From contig MNCI01008366.1 in the NCBI GenBank assembly GCA_015680685.1, positions 98,053 through 162,052 of the forward strand: a stretch of 64,000 bases of DNA, given 5' to 3'. The position numbers were made by a program, and so were the translations under genes. The stretch is from Gnetum montanum. Its lineage: Eukaryota > Streptophyta > Gnetopsida > Gnetales > Gnetaceae. Below, piece after piece: positions 21,487-32,905 of this stretch; position 1 is the first letter of the stretch; each line of letters opens with the position of its first letter. Under the pieces are notes generated by a model, which worked only from the letters and a program-made list of their open reading frames with translations, made no database searches and had not been told where the DNA came from.

Positions 21487-22071
21487 CTACACACAATGGC
21501 ACCCTAAATCACTATATGCAATACATGGAACTCTCTTCTTCTCGATTTTTCCAAATTCATTTTCTTTAGATATATCCAAGGAAAGATCTCTAATGCCCAT
21601 TTTGGCATTAACAGCACTTAACCATGTCATTCCCATAATAATTGGAAAGTCCCCCTTGTAGTTCTCCACTTTGATTATTAGGAAGTCGACAGGATATGAC
21701 CACCTACAAATGGTGTTTACAATGTCCTCTACTAGTCCCAATGGAACAGTGATGGACTGGTCTGTGAATTCCAGCTGAATGTTGCTCTTCTTTAAGGAAG
21801 AAAGGTTCCACATCGTGTACATCTCATGTGAGATCAGATTAGCACCAAAACTAGAGTTAAGAAGATCTTTACAAGGTTCATTTCCAGCAATTTGCAAAAA
21901 TACTAGGGGACTCCTAGGATTAGCTAACTTCTTGGGCAGGTTACTAGCTCGAATCCAATCAGATATAGCATGGGTTAACATTACAGTATGGATTCGAGAG
22001 GGATTTTGGTTATAAGGGGACTCGAAAAAAGGTGAGACAGAGGAAGGTGGAGAAGCAGGGTTACCAACCAC
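21487..22071 (-). pseudogene. pol: R3 aspartic protease
   Basis: A 194-residue open stretch. DLLNSSFGANLISHEMY stands where gypsy proteases have a (L/V)(V/I)D(S/L)GAS motif, so the catalytic Asp is replaced. YPVDFLIIKVEN and FPIIMGMTWLSAVNAKMGI follow, the conserved second half of plant retroviral-like proteases. It sits between gag and RT as expected. Confidence 0.8.
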
Positions 22072-22310
22072 TGATGTCTCTAAGGGCCTTGGTGGACTGT
22101 GAGGTCAGAAGAAGGATCTTTTCTTTGTTTGTGATTCCAACCCACTTGGTGGGTAATCCGATTACAAATTAACCACCCTCGTAGCATTTCTTTGCTGTGG
22201 TTGAGCAAGCAATTCACCTTGCATGGATGGAGTAGGTGGTAGCTATGTAGGAGATGGAGGAATAGGTGCAGGGATAGGAGGTGCATGAGGATAGTAGGTG
22301 GTGTCCCTCC

Positions 22311-24464
22311 TTAGATAAGGTGATTGGTATACTTCAGGAGGGTAGTCGTGAGGTTGGTAGGTAGCAACATGACCAAAGGAGTCCTATGGAGATGAAGGTT
22401 GCTGAATATAGTAACCATAGATATCTGGTTACCGGTAAGGGTACTACTATCTTGGAGGTGCCAACGCCTACAATTATGGTTGCTGCCATTATTGGTATAA
22501 TTCATAGGGTTGTGATGGAGTTCCACTTGGATAGTACTATTATGGTTGGTGGAATTGTTGAGCATTGCCTTGTGGATAAGGTAATCTTTTGGGTGTTTTC
22601 CTTTGTGTAAGTTGTGGATGTAAGACATACACCCTAGATTCCTGCAAGTGTGACACAATTGGGCAACATCCCTTAGGATGTTCATACTGGCAAACATCAC
22701 ACTCACCATCATCATCTGAGTCACTATCCACAACTATCTCTATCGCATTCATTTTACCCTTACCCTTAGATATAGCACATTTCCTCACGTCTCTAGCGGT
22801 CACACACACCACTTTGCTCCTTGGACTCTTTAGCAATTTTTAAGACACCCTGAAACTTGTTGTCCATAGAGTCCCATAATTGGTCAACCTTAGCTATGAT
22901 TTTAGATTACAATTTTTTGGAGTGGTAAGGTTTTCTTATTAGCCACCTTATCTTTGGTTAATTCATCCTCACTATCACAAAATTAAATCCCCCCTTTTGT
23001 GGATAGAAGGTTCCTTTTTGTATTCCTCTACACTTTCTCGCTTTCTCAATTCTCCCTCCTTAGCTGCCTACTCAATTAACTTTTGAATCTGATGGGAGCT
23101 TAACTTTGTTAATGTCCCTTGGGCATAAATGCTAAGGGTTTTCCTTATTTCAGACCGTAACCCGTCTATGATATGGTAAAGTTGATCAAGCTAAGAGTAT
23201 CCATGGCTAGGACAGCTATGCAGCAGAGAATAGTATAAGCCAAACGTGGCATCCAAGGGTTCATGGTTCCCTTGTTTCCACCCTTGGATCTACTTCCTTA
23301 GATTGGACACTCGAGAGTACGTTTGATATTTGTCTTTGAATAATTCCAACATTGTACTCCACCGCTTGATTGATTCTGGTTCCAAGGGTCAGTACCAATT
23401 TTTTGCTTCCTTTATGAGTGTCCTTGGAAACAATTTTAGCTTTTTCCAGTCATTCTCAATATTCTACAAGGCACATGCATCTTGGAAGTCCTGGAGATGA
23501 TTTTGTGGATCAACATCGTATCCTCCCTCAAATAGAGAGATGTTGTTCATGTCTAGCTTCTTTATTCTACTATCCTTAGCGTGCCTTTTTGGAATCCCCA
23601 TGGCCTCTACAATGTTTAACATGTTCTGAGTGGTGAGTAGAGGTTCATCAAGGCCATGATGATGGTGCCTACGATGTTCTCTACTAGCCCTTCTTTCTTG
23701 GTAGTGGGTTTCTTTGGATTGCCCATGCCTTCGGTCATGACTGTCCTGATGGTCCCTTCTATCCTATCGATCACCTCCATCATGGTTATTCCCTATACAA
23801 CCATGATCTAAGCTAGATGAAGAAGAAGATGATGATGATGAAGGGGAAGAGGAAGGAGAACTTACTTGCTGATGCTTATCACCCTTCCTTCGATGATCAT
23901 AACCATGATCACAATTGTGACCTCCTTTTTCCCCTTTATCATGACTTGCCTCTCCAGATCCATTTTTGTCATTAGACCCATTCTGACCAAACCTAGATTA
24001 TGAATTGTGGATTGCATGTTCTGGTTGAGGGCCCCCTGAACAAAGTCAAAGAAAGGAGAATCACTAAAGAAGTGGTCACCTCCATCTAATGGGCCAAGTG
24101 AGGGTGGAAAAGTGTTTGACCCCTTTCCCTTCATAAGCTCGTGTTGATGCTCTAGTTGATGATCCCATAACCTTTGCAGTTCAGTGGGATGATAATCCCT
24201 TAGATTGGGATCTTGAATCTTGTACTCTCCATGAAGATGTTGAAGCCCATGTCGTGCGAGCATTAGCTAGAGCATCACTAGAATAGATTGATCTTGTGGC
24301 AACACAATGTTGCCTTCCATGTCACGTCACCACAACATTTCATCTTGATGTAAGATGAAGGTGAAGTCTGGTACATACTCATCGAGATGAGCATATACCA
24401 CTTGGTATTGCTGAGGCACCTGGTCTACCCTACATGGAGATAGGCTCATGTGAGAAGAAGACAT
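22311..24464 (-). pseudogene. gag: R3 gag
   Basis: Start ATG at 24464 (MSSSHM), about 150 bp after the PBS. The N-terminus has QQYQVVYAHLDEYVPDFTF. An Arg/His/Ser-rich tract and DEPLLTTQNML come next, then the retrotransposon Gag domain near 23600-23050 (GGYDVDPQNHLQDFQ, KLKLFPRTL, WKQGNHEPLD, YHIIDGLR). A long hydrophilic C-terminal region follows. Many stops and several frameshifts. Confidence 0.85.
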
Positions 24465-24612
24465 TTTATGTTAATGGACTTATAGGTAGTGTGCAGTTGA
24501 GGTTTAATTTAATTATAATTCTAATTTTTGTTTTTGTAAGATTTTACTGTTAAGGTTCAAACAATGAGGTTACTAAGTTTCATTCGGTTTAGATAGCACA
24601 CATATAACTAAA

Positions 24613-24632
24613 GTCCCTGGCAATGGTGCCAA
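24613..24632 (-). other. R3 primer-binding site (tRNA-Asp type)
   Basis: Minus strand TTGGTGCCATTGCCAGGG, next to the LTR end. Matches the tRNA-Asp complement TGGCGCCGTTGCCGGGG with two or three transitions. This PBS is characteristic of Athila elements. Confidence 0.8.
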
Positions 24633-25175
24633 TGATGAGTGACGAGGTACCCCTACGCCCAACCATATGAATCATAGGTGTTCACGTGCAATCCAATTGA
24701 ATCCCACAGACTTTAATTATTAAGTACTCTAGAGCTAAATAGTGCGTATGTGTTGTTCCTTCATTGTCTTTCCAGTCCCACTTGTGGAATGTAATTCTAT
24801 GGTTAAGTGTGACTAAGGCGTAACATTTTTATTATTTTGTGTTTTATCAAATTACTTGCCTAGAAGAAGAATGAAAGTGAGAGTGATTAAGTGCTAAGAA
24901 AACTATGATCTAATCTAGCCTAACACAAGTAACCATTCCCACTTCTCGAACACATCCTGAACTTTATGTAAACACTCCTAGGTTGTCAAACGCTAACAAT
25001 TTCTGAGCTACCAAGTGTCACACATATGTTCGAAGGGATCATGCTTGTGTATTTTAATTAGTTGCTTAATGAGTCAAAATTAATTGTTGCATTAATATCA
25101 TTAATGTAAACTATATGAAATCACAATATATAAATGCATAAGAAAGAAAGCCTCAAGTGCTGCAAGGATGAATCA
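24633..25175 (-). repeat. R3 5' LTR, truncated
   Basis: Aligns with the 3' LTR from TGATGAGT to about AAGGATGAATCA (15434 to about 15975). The promoter-bearing ~320 bp are missing and R2 ORF2 leader sequence follows directly. The 5' copy therefore has no promoter. Confidence 0.8.
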
Positions 25176-25640
25176 GTTCTTTTCGTGTTTGGCAAAATAC
25201 CTTCTTCCTTAAGTGTTTCTTTTAGCATCACCTACAATCACCAAAGGATCAACATTAGTTTTGGTAAATTTTTTCTTCATAATCAACCTTTTTTGGATCC
25301 CTTAGTTTTCGTTTAAGCATAAGGTGATTACAGCATACTATGCCCAAGTTTATGAGATAACTAAAATCATCAAGTTGTTCAAAAATAGCATGTTGAAAAA
25401 AAATTCAAAAATTTTCAAGCAAGCATCCCTAGCCCCCATGACTAATAAGCATAACTTTGGAAGCACATAGGTTTTTGAATAATTGAAACTAAAGGTCTAA
25501 TTTCGAAGATGGCCAAGAAATATTAATGGATATGGAAATACAAAAGTAGAAAAAATTAATGAAACAGATGAGAAGTAGTTCCAAAATCATGCATAAATTC
25601 AAAGACACCGTCATTGATGTTCTAGAAGATGTGAAGGTTA
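25176..25640 (-). other. R2 ORF2 leader and start, cut by deletion
   Basis: Minus strand: AGTCATGGGGGCTAGGGATGC near 25443-25423 matches the PPT-like leader element of F1. GGTGATTGTAG at about 25242-25232 is the conserved ORF2 acceptor, followed by GTGATGCTAAAAG, a degraded form of ATGGCCCCAAAACG. The donor is not clearly recognisable. ORF2 ends after about 55 bp at the R3 LTR junction. Confidence 0.55.
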
Positions 25641-26809
25641 GTTCAAAGCCATGATCAACAAAAGTTATGCAAGTGGGTCCTCCCCAAAGCAGGCTATTGC
25701 CATAATGCCCTTGCATAACCAATTCGATAGATGTCCATGGGCACCTGAGAAGTTAAATGTAGACCATGCTTTTGTTCTAAACAACACACAATTGCCATGG
25801 TTAGGATGTTGCACAATACTACAGAAAACCAAAAGGCTCATAATCGCATTTCGCAGTGAGGTGAATAATGCAATGAGAAGGGATTGTAGAGATTGGGATG
25901 TAAGGTACTTGACTGTGTCCATAATAGGTTCTTGTAACTTGTGTGATTAAAATGATCAACATACCTATCCATCCAAGTTCAAACCCAGTCCATACCATGA
26001 ATAGTGACCTCACATTAATATGTTCCATCCTACCAACCACCATGAGTCCACAACCACCTCAAAAAATAATCATCACTCCAAAAAGAGAAGATAAGAGAAG
26101 AAGGAATGAAGGACCTCAGTTAGAGGGGTACCTTTAGGCATGTGTAACATGTCTTTCTAGCCCCATAACTAGTGCTTGTAGCCCATTATTATGTCTAAGG
26201 GGTGTGCTTTGAATTCCCATTATTGTTTTTCTTTTTTTCTTTTTTCCTTTTTTTGATGGGAACCACACCATGCAAAGACAAAGCTTCATTTTTATTGGTC
26301 GACAGAGAAGTGATGATATGTTCCAAGAGAAATCATAAACCACATGAATGAAGTCAAGAAGAGAATCCAAAAAGTCCCCTTGAGGTCACACCCTTTGCCA
26401 TACCCACTTAGTTGTTCACTCTTTCTTTAAGGTACAATGATCATTGATTAATTTTAGTTTCATAAAAGAAGAACCAAATTTTTTCCATGAAAAAGACCTT
26501 TTATTCAAAGAAATAGAGGGATAGATGAGGTGGTCTCACTACTTTACACAATTACCTACCCAATCATCTTGATAGCATAGCACAAAAAACCCAACACATA
26601 GCATTGACTTTTGCATCATGACTTGGCAATATTATTAACAAAAACATAAAAATACATTTATAAAGCAAAAATAAAATGACTTAAGAAAAGAGAAAAATAT
26701 AAAGAAAAGAAAAATATTAACAAATGGGAAACATGTGTAGAATTAGAAAATTTTGGAAGAAATAGGAAAAGGATAAAAAAATGTAAAAAAAAAAGGTGAA
26801 AACTACTTA
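25641..26809 (-). other. R2 non-coding spacer with conserved module
   Basis: Module at 25664-25745 (minus). Also a block near 26365-26390 matching the ACATCAAGGGGACTT block of F1 and F2, and a single hairpin unit at 26187-26285. AT-rich near 26640-26800. No coding sequence. Confidence 0.6.
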
Positions 26810-26812
26810 TTA

Positions 26813-29301
26813 GTTCTGTAAGATATATGCATCTAAGTCCTTTATTTGGTCCATTTTCTTAGGTCTAAAACTAATAAGTAGATCCATTGTCTCCATGCAT
26901 CTTTGAAATAATCTTAAAATCTCATTTTCAAGCCACTGGGTGTCTTCTGGTTTAGTGGCTACTACATAGACTAGTCTTTGTTCACACACTTGTTCCTCAG
27001 CTTTGTTGTGGGTTGTGTTAATATTTTGAATTTTCAGCCCACAGTTGCACCCTTTACTATTAGCAGTGATGCATGGATTCTGTTGTCTTTCCACACTAAC
27101 AGGTTCATCGTTTATGTCTTGTGTTGGAGTGGTGATGGTTGTTGGCTCTTGCGTAGGGTCAAAGGACATTGGTTGTGAAAAGGAAGGCATTACACTAGAT
27201 TGGCATTGTGTTGGCTTGGATGATGTGGTGGGTCCATGTGTGGTTTTCTTCGGCTTACAACCTTTCCTCCAAAAGGAACATTTCCTACGTTGCAGTTGGG
27301 ACCCACTGATATCAACATGTGTATGCACATTCGCAACACAAGTAGCATCTGTTTGTTGATATTATGGTGTTGAACCTTCCTGTGTTGCTAGCAATGGCAT
27401 GTGAGTATGATAATGTTGAGGATATGCCAAAGGATGAGAGGTGTGAGGTGGTGACCTCATATAAGATGTTGTGGGATGTTTATATTTGGGAGAGTGGTAG
27501 TAATGATTTGAGGTAGAGGAAGTAGAACCAGTTGGGAAAACATATTGTTGAACATAATATTCATATGGGTTCGACTGGTATTAAGGGTAGGGCTGGTTTG
27601 GTTGTGGCCTCCTCCATGACTGTGGTTATTGCCACTACGATTGATGCCAGTGTTGAGGTTGGTAATAAGTCCCCCTAGGATAGTACGGTTTGTTTTGGGG
27701 TTATCTAAAATTACTACGTGGAAGAGGAAATCTCCTGGGCATGTACTTCTATACAAACTTTGAATTTAATGCCCTTGCTCAATACTCATGCAGATGCAAC
27801 AAGACAAGGAAATGGACCTTTGGATGGTCATATAGCAAAATGTCACATCCACCATCCTCTTCGATGGTTAAGTCTATAGCCTCTTCTTCTATGGCCATTT
27901 CCCCTTCTTGCTGAAAAGTGTTCCTAGCTCTTCCTTGGTTCTTTTTCCTCCTTTTGTTGATTCGTTTTGTGCTACTCTCTCCTCTATGAATTTTTCACAA
28001 GTTTTACCTTTCTCATTTATTGATTCTAGCATCTTATCCAACTTTTCTTTAATCTCAACGATAAAATTTTGAATTGGCAAGGTCTATTGTAAAATCACCT
28101 CATCGAGAGGTGCCTCTTTTTCCTTATCATAGATATGGATGCTTTTCTTTTGTAGAGTTGGATCCTAGTTATTTTCCTCTACATTCTCCCGTCTACATAG
28201 CTCTCCTTCTTCTTTTGCCACATGTTTGATTAACTCTTTGATTTGATGGGTTCATAGCTCATATAATTGACTTGGAGCATACATCCCAAGGGTCTCCCTT
28301 GTTTCATTACAAAGCCCATCTATGATGTGGAAAAGTTGCCTTTCCTTAAAGAAACCATGGCCTGGGCATCTATGTAGTAGTGAATAGTATCTTTCCAAGG
28401 CCACTTCCAAGGGTTCGTGATTTTCTTGCTTCCACTCTTGGATTTCTTTTCTTAGGTTGGACACTCTTGCATAGGTTTTGTATTTTGTGTTGAAAAGTGC
28501 CAGCATTGTGGACCACTAGGGAATGGAACTTGGTTCCAATGATCTATACCAACTTTCAACATCATCGATTAGTGTCCTATGAAAGAGCTTAAGCTTTTGC
28601 CATCCATTCTCAATGTTGTATAAGGCATAGACATCATGGAAGGCTTGTAGATGATGTTGTGGGTCAGAATCATAGGCTCTCACAAACTTAGGGATATTAT
28701 TAATATCAAGCCTAGGTAGGCGACTTTCCCTACAATGCATGTGATGTAGCTTAATTGCCTTTGTAATCTACATCAAGTTCTTAGTGGCCAATAAGGGTTC
28801 ATCGTCATCAGACATGTTGTGATGAAAATTTCTATTTCTATTTGTTTGATTGTGACGATCTTGTCTATGCTCATTGTGATGTCTTCGATTTTTCCCTTAG
28901 GTTCGATTTCTATCTTTGTCTTGACCTCGTAGTGGAGATCTATCTCTATACCTACATTCATCTTTATCAAAACTAGATGTTGAAGAGGAAGAGGAAGATG
29001 AGGAATTGGAATAATTACCATGGCTTCTATAGTTCTTCCCATGGTCTCTTGATTTATCTTGTCTAGGTTTGGAGGGGGTCCTAGGCCTAGATGTCCTCCT
29101 TGATCTAGAACTTTTTCCATATCCTCTAGGATTGTTTGCCTTAGCTAAACATAGTCTTTGAGTGAAGTAAGGGTCTAAATGAGCATAGAAAACCCTCGCT
29201 TGAGGTTGTTCACTCTAATTTTATTCAATATATATCTTATCATTTCTCCTATAAGTGTTCTCATCATACGATGCATTATGGGTCCTATGTGAAGAAGACA
29301 T
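26813..29301 (-). pseudogene. gag: R2 gag
   Basis: Start ATG at 29301 (MSSSHRTHN). A strongly Arg/Ser-rich region near 29120-28870 includes SRSRRTSRPRTPSK and a Ser run. DDEPLLATKNLM follows, then the Gag domain (28740-28252): DINNIPKFVRAYDSDPQHH, LQAFHDVYALYNIENGWQK, WKQENHEPLEVALERYYSLL, HIIDGLCNETRETLGMY. A charged linker and a Pro/Thr/Asn-rich C-terminus with RRKCSFWRKGCKPKK near 27290 follow. Frame changes lie at about 28740, 28510, 28250 and 27890. Confidence 0.85.
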
Positions 29302-29413
29302 GGTTTTGTCTGATAATATGTGTGACTTAAAATATTAATGTTTTCTAAAAGATAGATCATTAATACCTTTACAATGATCATGTATAATATAACTAATGTA
29401 AATAACTAGCACC

Positions 29414-29433
29414 ATCCCCGACAACAGCGCTAA
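29414..29433 (-). other. R2 primer-binding site (tRNA-Asp type)
   Basis: Minus strand TTAGCGCTGTTGTCGGGG next to the LTR, close to TGGCGCCGTTGCCGGGG. Confidence 0.75.
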
Positions 29434-30324
29434 TGATGAGCAACGAGATACCCCTATGCCCAACCATATGAATCACAAGCATTTATGGATGATTTTGTTG
29501 AATTCCATAGATGGGATTAGTTGTGGCATCTAGATCGCTATGCCTTGATCGTAGTTCACTATCTTCTCACTTGGACTAGTGGTAGCTTTATCATGTATGG
29601 TTTAGTCCAGAGTGAGGCATATGATTTTTATTATCTTATATTTTATTATTCTACAATTAACAATAGGTTGAAACTCAATTATAATCAATTCAACTAATAT
29701 AATTGCTAAGTAATAATTAACTACCCTAACATAAGTATTTGATCCCACTTCCCGTGCACATCCTGAACACATATAATGTTGCTAAGTTACCAAACGTTAA
29801 GCGTTGCTAGGATTACCAAGAGTCATACGCATGCTCGAAGTGATCGTATTTATGTGCTTAATTAATTAACATGCATTAAAATGTAAATATTAACTAAGTA
29901 CATGAAAAGTAAATTACATGGAAAGTAAATCTAATCTAAGTCAAAGTGCTGCAATGAATAAGAATCAATCTCGATCTTATTACCACTCATGGAATATGTC
30001 CAAGTACATTACTAGTAGAATAAGACTTCGTACAACTGACTTAGATCCACTCTATGGGCACTCACTGACTGTTCTTTAAGATTATGGAATAAAATTGCAA
30101 GAATTTGGCTACTCTATTGACAAAACTATGAAAAACTACTCGAAAAACTGATTTGAAATCATGAGCCCAAGCACTATATTTATAGGCTGGCTCATACCCC
30201 ACGACATTGGATGTCTAACATCATGTCCTGGGCTCCAATGTTGGATCCTGACCCTAACATCGGATACCTGACGTCGAGGCTTTGACGTCTAACATTGGAG
30301 TTGATGAAAAAACATGTTTCATCA
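29434..30324 (-). repeat. R2 5' LTR
   Basis: An 891-bp complete LTR followed by TSD CTAAT (30325-30329). Minus-strand TATA box at 30176-30187. The repeats beside it (30200-30303) are not GATATC but words of the type CCAATGTT and GACGTC, so the promoter array is of a different subtype in the same position. Confidence 0.85.
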
Positions 30325-30690
30325 CTAATCTTTGGGTTCATTTTAACACATGATTTTCTATTAAACATGTCTATTAACTGTTGTTTTGCATGTACAACAA
30401 TCCTTTGTTAAGTTACCAGTGTAAAATCTAACTCATTTTTAGCACGGCCTTGCATTTAGATGACTACACACATTGAAATTCCCATTGGTTTTGAATTTTG
30501 TTTCATTTTCATATAAAAATTGAAAAGGATGCTAAATTTGCAAGTCATATTCTCATAATATGTAATGTAATCTTGGATGAAAATATTTAAAGGCAACCAA
30601 AGTAAAAAAGGATACATATCTTCTGTAATCTTCAACTGTACATATTGTATATGCTTATTAAGATTTTCTATTTTGATTAAGTTTATGAAG
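30325..30690 (-). repeat. 2.1-kb tandem repeat, unit A, third part
   Basis: Matches 32445-32811. Begins with TSD CTAAT and leads without a break into unit B. Confidence 0.7.
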
Positions 30691-32811
30691 ACATCATCCT
30701 TTAGGCTGCTCATACTGGAACATTGTACACCCTTCCTCATTGTCTTAGCTCAAATTAGAACATTCTGCCACTGAAGCAACTTTTCCTTTTCATTTGTAGT
30801 CTCTTTTAATAAAATTTCTAATACTTGTAGCATTTCTTGCAGTCTTTTAATAACTTGTAGTAGTGTCATCTCATCTACAAAAATCAAAAGAAAAATTAGA
30901 ATTAGAATTTGTTTAATAGTGTAATGGAAAATTATTTTGTTAAATCTAGCTTTCAGCTCATTAATAAAAATTTTAAAGTATGCGAAAGAGAGAGCATAAT
31001 TTTGTTTCACCCATATATTGTGATACAATTTGCATGATTTTATGATTTTTACCTTCGTTTACTTAAACATTATTCTTTATATAATTTTTGAATGACATTA
31101 AATAATAATTTAGAATTCCCATTGTGATGAATAATCCTATTCTATGATTTATCTTTCATGAATAATATGTATGCCTTTTGCAAAATCAATAAAGCATGCA
31201 CATGTATTTCTATGCTTACTTTTAGCTAGCTCAATACAGAACTTGAGTAATCAAATGGTTCACTTTTAAGTATTTTCTTTTAAAACCTTCTTAAAACTGG
31301 TTATTGACACTATGCAAAAATGATTCCCAATATAATGGAAAATTTTTTAACTTATCATGGTTACCCTACAATGATCATAATTTCCAGAATTAATTTAAAA
31401 ATGTATAATTTTTTAAATATAATACATCTCTTTTTTAAAAAATATAATAGCTCTATAATCATTCATTACTTACCTAATCCATTTTAAGCCTATCATTAGG
31501 TTTTTTGAGGTATGTTCCATATTTATGGACCACCCTATATCAATTTCAATATGTAATCCTTTTGGTTTCCTAGAAGCTAACGTATCAATTCAACATTTCA
31601 CTTCTAATGTATGTTATACCACATTTGAATTTGTATGATTGGTTGCTTGGCCTACTCTATGATGAAAAGGCTTTTTGTAAAATGTTTCAATTTTTGAAAA
31701 TGAAAGACTGCTACCTACAATGCTATTGTGAAGTCATTTCCAAAAATTTTGTACTTCTTGTAGAGATGTTGTGAAGTAATTTACAAAAATTTTATAGGTG
31801 TTATTTTACTTTCTTTAATATATCCTCTTTTATTATATCATTTAAATTGCTTTTCTTCTTGCTTTATGGTTAATCTTATTTGTGAACATTTTGCATCAAA
31901 CATTATTTCTTCTTCTATAGTTTTTATGAGTAACAACTTTTTTTTTTCGAAACATTGAACACTTTTATTTCTAACTTTGTTTCACTCTTCCTTATCTCAC
32001 ATTGATTATTTACTTTTAGTTGAAAGGTTTATTTATGTTGTATGATAATTCACTTAAGCTTTCACTGATATTTATTGCATGATAAAAGTCTCCCTTGATG
32101 CAAAATTTTAGGTGACAATGTGGTAATTCAATCAATTTATCTCCACCTTGAAAATCTAAGACTTTTGTGATATGTTAGGTGTTAGTAAAAAATCAATATA
32201 TAAACATTTTCTATATATTAAAAGTAAAATAAGAAAAATTGGAAAAAAATTTCATTCTATTTAAATTTTTCATACATAGCTTTTGCCCTCATTCTAATAC
32301 ATTATTTCTGATTTAGTCAAGACATCTGTAATATATTGGATGGATTAGTAACAAAGCAACATATAAACATTTTATTTGTCTATTAAAATAACATAAAATT
32401 AGACATTGGAAAAGTTTTTCATTCCATTTAAAATGATCATACCTAATCTTTGGGTTCATTTTAGCACATGATTTCCCATTCAACATGTCTATTAATTGTT
32501 ATTTTGCATGTACAACCATCCTTTGTTAAGTTACTAGTGTAAAATCTAACTCATTTTGGGCATGTCCTTGCATTTAGATGACTACACACATTGACATTCC
32601 CAGTCATTTTGAATTCTATTCCATTTTCACATAAATATTGAAAAGGATGCTAATTTTGCAAGTCATATTCTCATAATATGTCATGTAATCTTGGATGAAA
32701 ATATTTAAAGATAACCAAAGAAAAAAAGGATACATATCTTGTGTAATTTTCAATTGGACATACATAATGTATATGCTTATCAAAATTTTCTATTTTAATT
32801 AGTTTTATGAA
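30691..32811 (-). repeat. 2.1-kb tandem repeat, unit B (uninterrupted)
   Basis: The only uninterrupted unit. Its right end at 32440-32450 shows the empty R2 site (CATACCTAATCTTTGGG) and 31925-31945 shows the empty R6 site. The left ~195 bp (30884-30691, minus) encode an ORF2-like coiled-coil piece (MTLLQVIKRLQEMLQVLE, then NEKEKLLQWQNVL) after a TTTTTGTAG acceptor-like site. The rest is AT-rich without recognised coding. Confidence 0.7.
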
Positions 32812-32905
32812 GACACCATTTTTTAGAATGTTCATAATGGAACACTGTACACCCATACTCATTGTCTAAGCTCAAATTAGAACATTCTGAAGCAACTTTT
32901 CTTCT
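32812..32905 (-). repeat. 2.1-kb tandem repeat, partial unit C fused to gag
   Basis: About 94 bp matching 30691-30785 and 3128-3225. On the minus strand it directly continues the C-terminal part of R1 gag (near KGKEKKKKE), so a gag-ORF2 deletion joint lies at about 32905. Confidence 0.65.

Larger units (their letters stand above)
15434..25175 (-). mobile_element. R3: Athila-like gag-pol retrotransposon nested in the R2 LTR
   Basis: Minus-strand order: truncated 5' LTR (25175-24633), PBS, leader, gag from 24464, protease, RT, RNase H, integrase to about 18300, spacer with the conserved module, PPT, 3' LTR 16296-15434. All coding parts carry stops. There is no recognisable ORF2: only about 700 bp separate the conserved module from the PPT. 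It inserted after ATTAC (15429-15433) in the R2 LTR; the second TSD copy was lost with the right-end deletion. Confidence 0.85.
15050..30324 (-). mobile_element. R2: gag-bearing Athila-like element, split by R3
   Basis: TSD CTAAT at 15045-15049 and 30325-30329. Minus-strand order: 5' LTR 30324-29434, PBS, gag 29301 to about 26813, spacer with the conserved module, ORF2 leader and acceptor at about 25232. A deletion joint with R3 follows, and a 3' LTR fragment lies at 15050-15433. No pol between gag and ORF2, as in F1 and F2. Most of ORF2, the PPT and the rest of the 3' LTR were lost when the R3 end was truncated. Confidence 0.8.

Noticed and set aside
30456-30740. Copia-type pol in the 2.1-kb unit (minus ORF)
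   Set aside because: Looked for copia integrase and RT motifs and found none; the open frame is short and breaks between repeat units.
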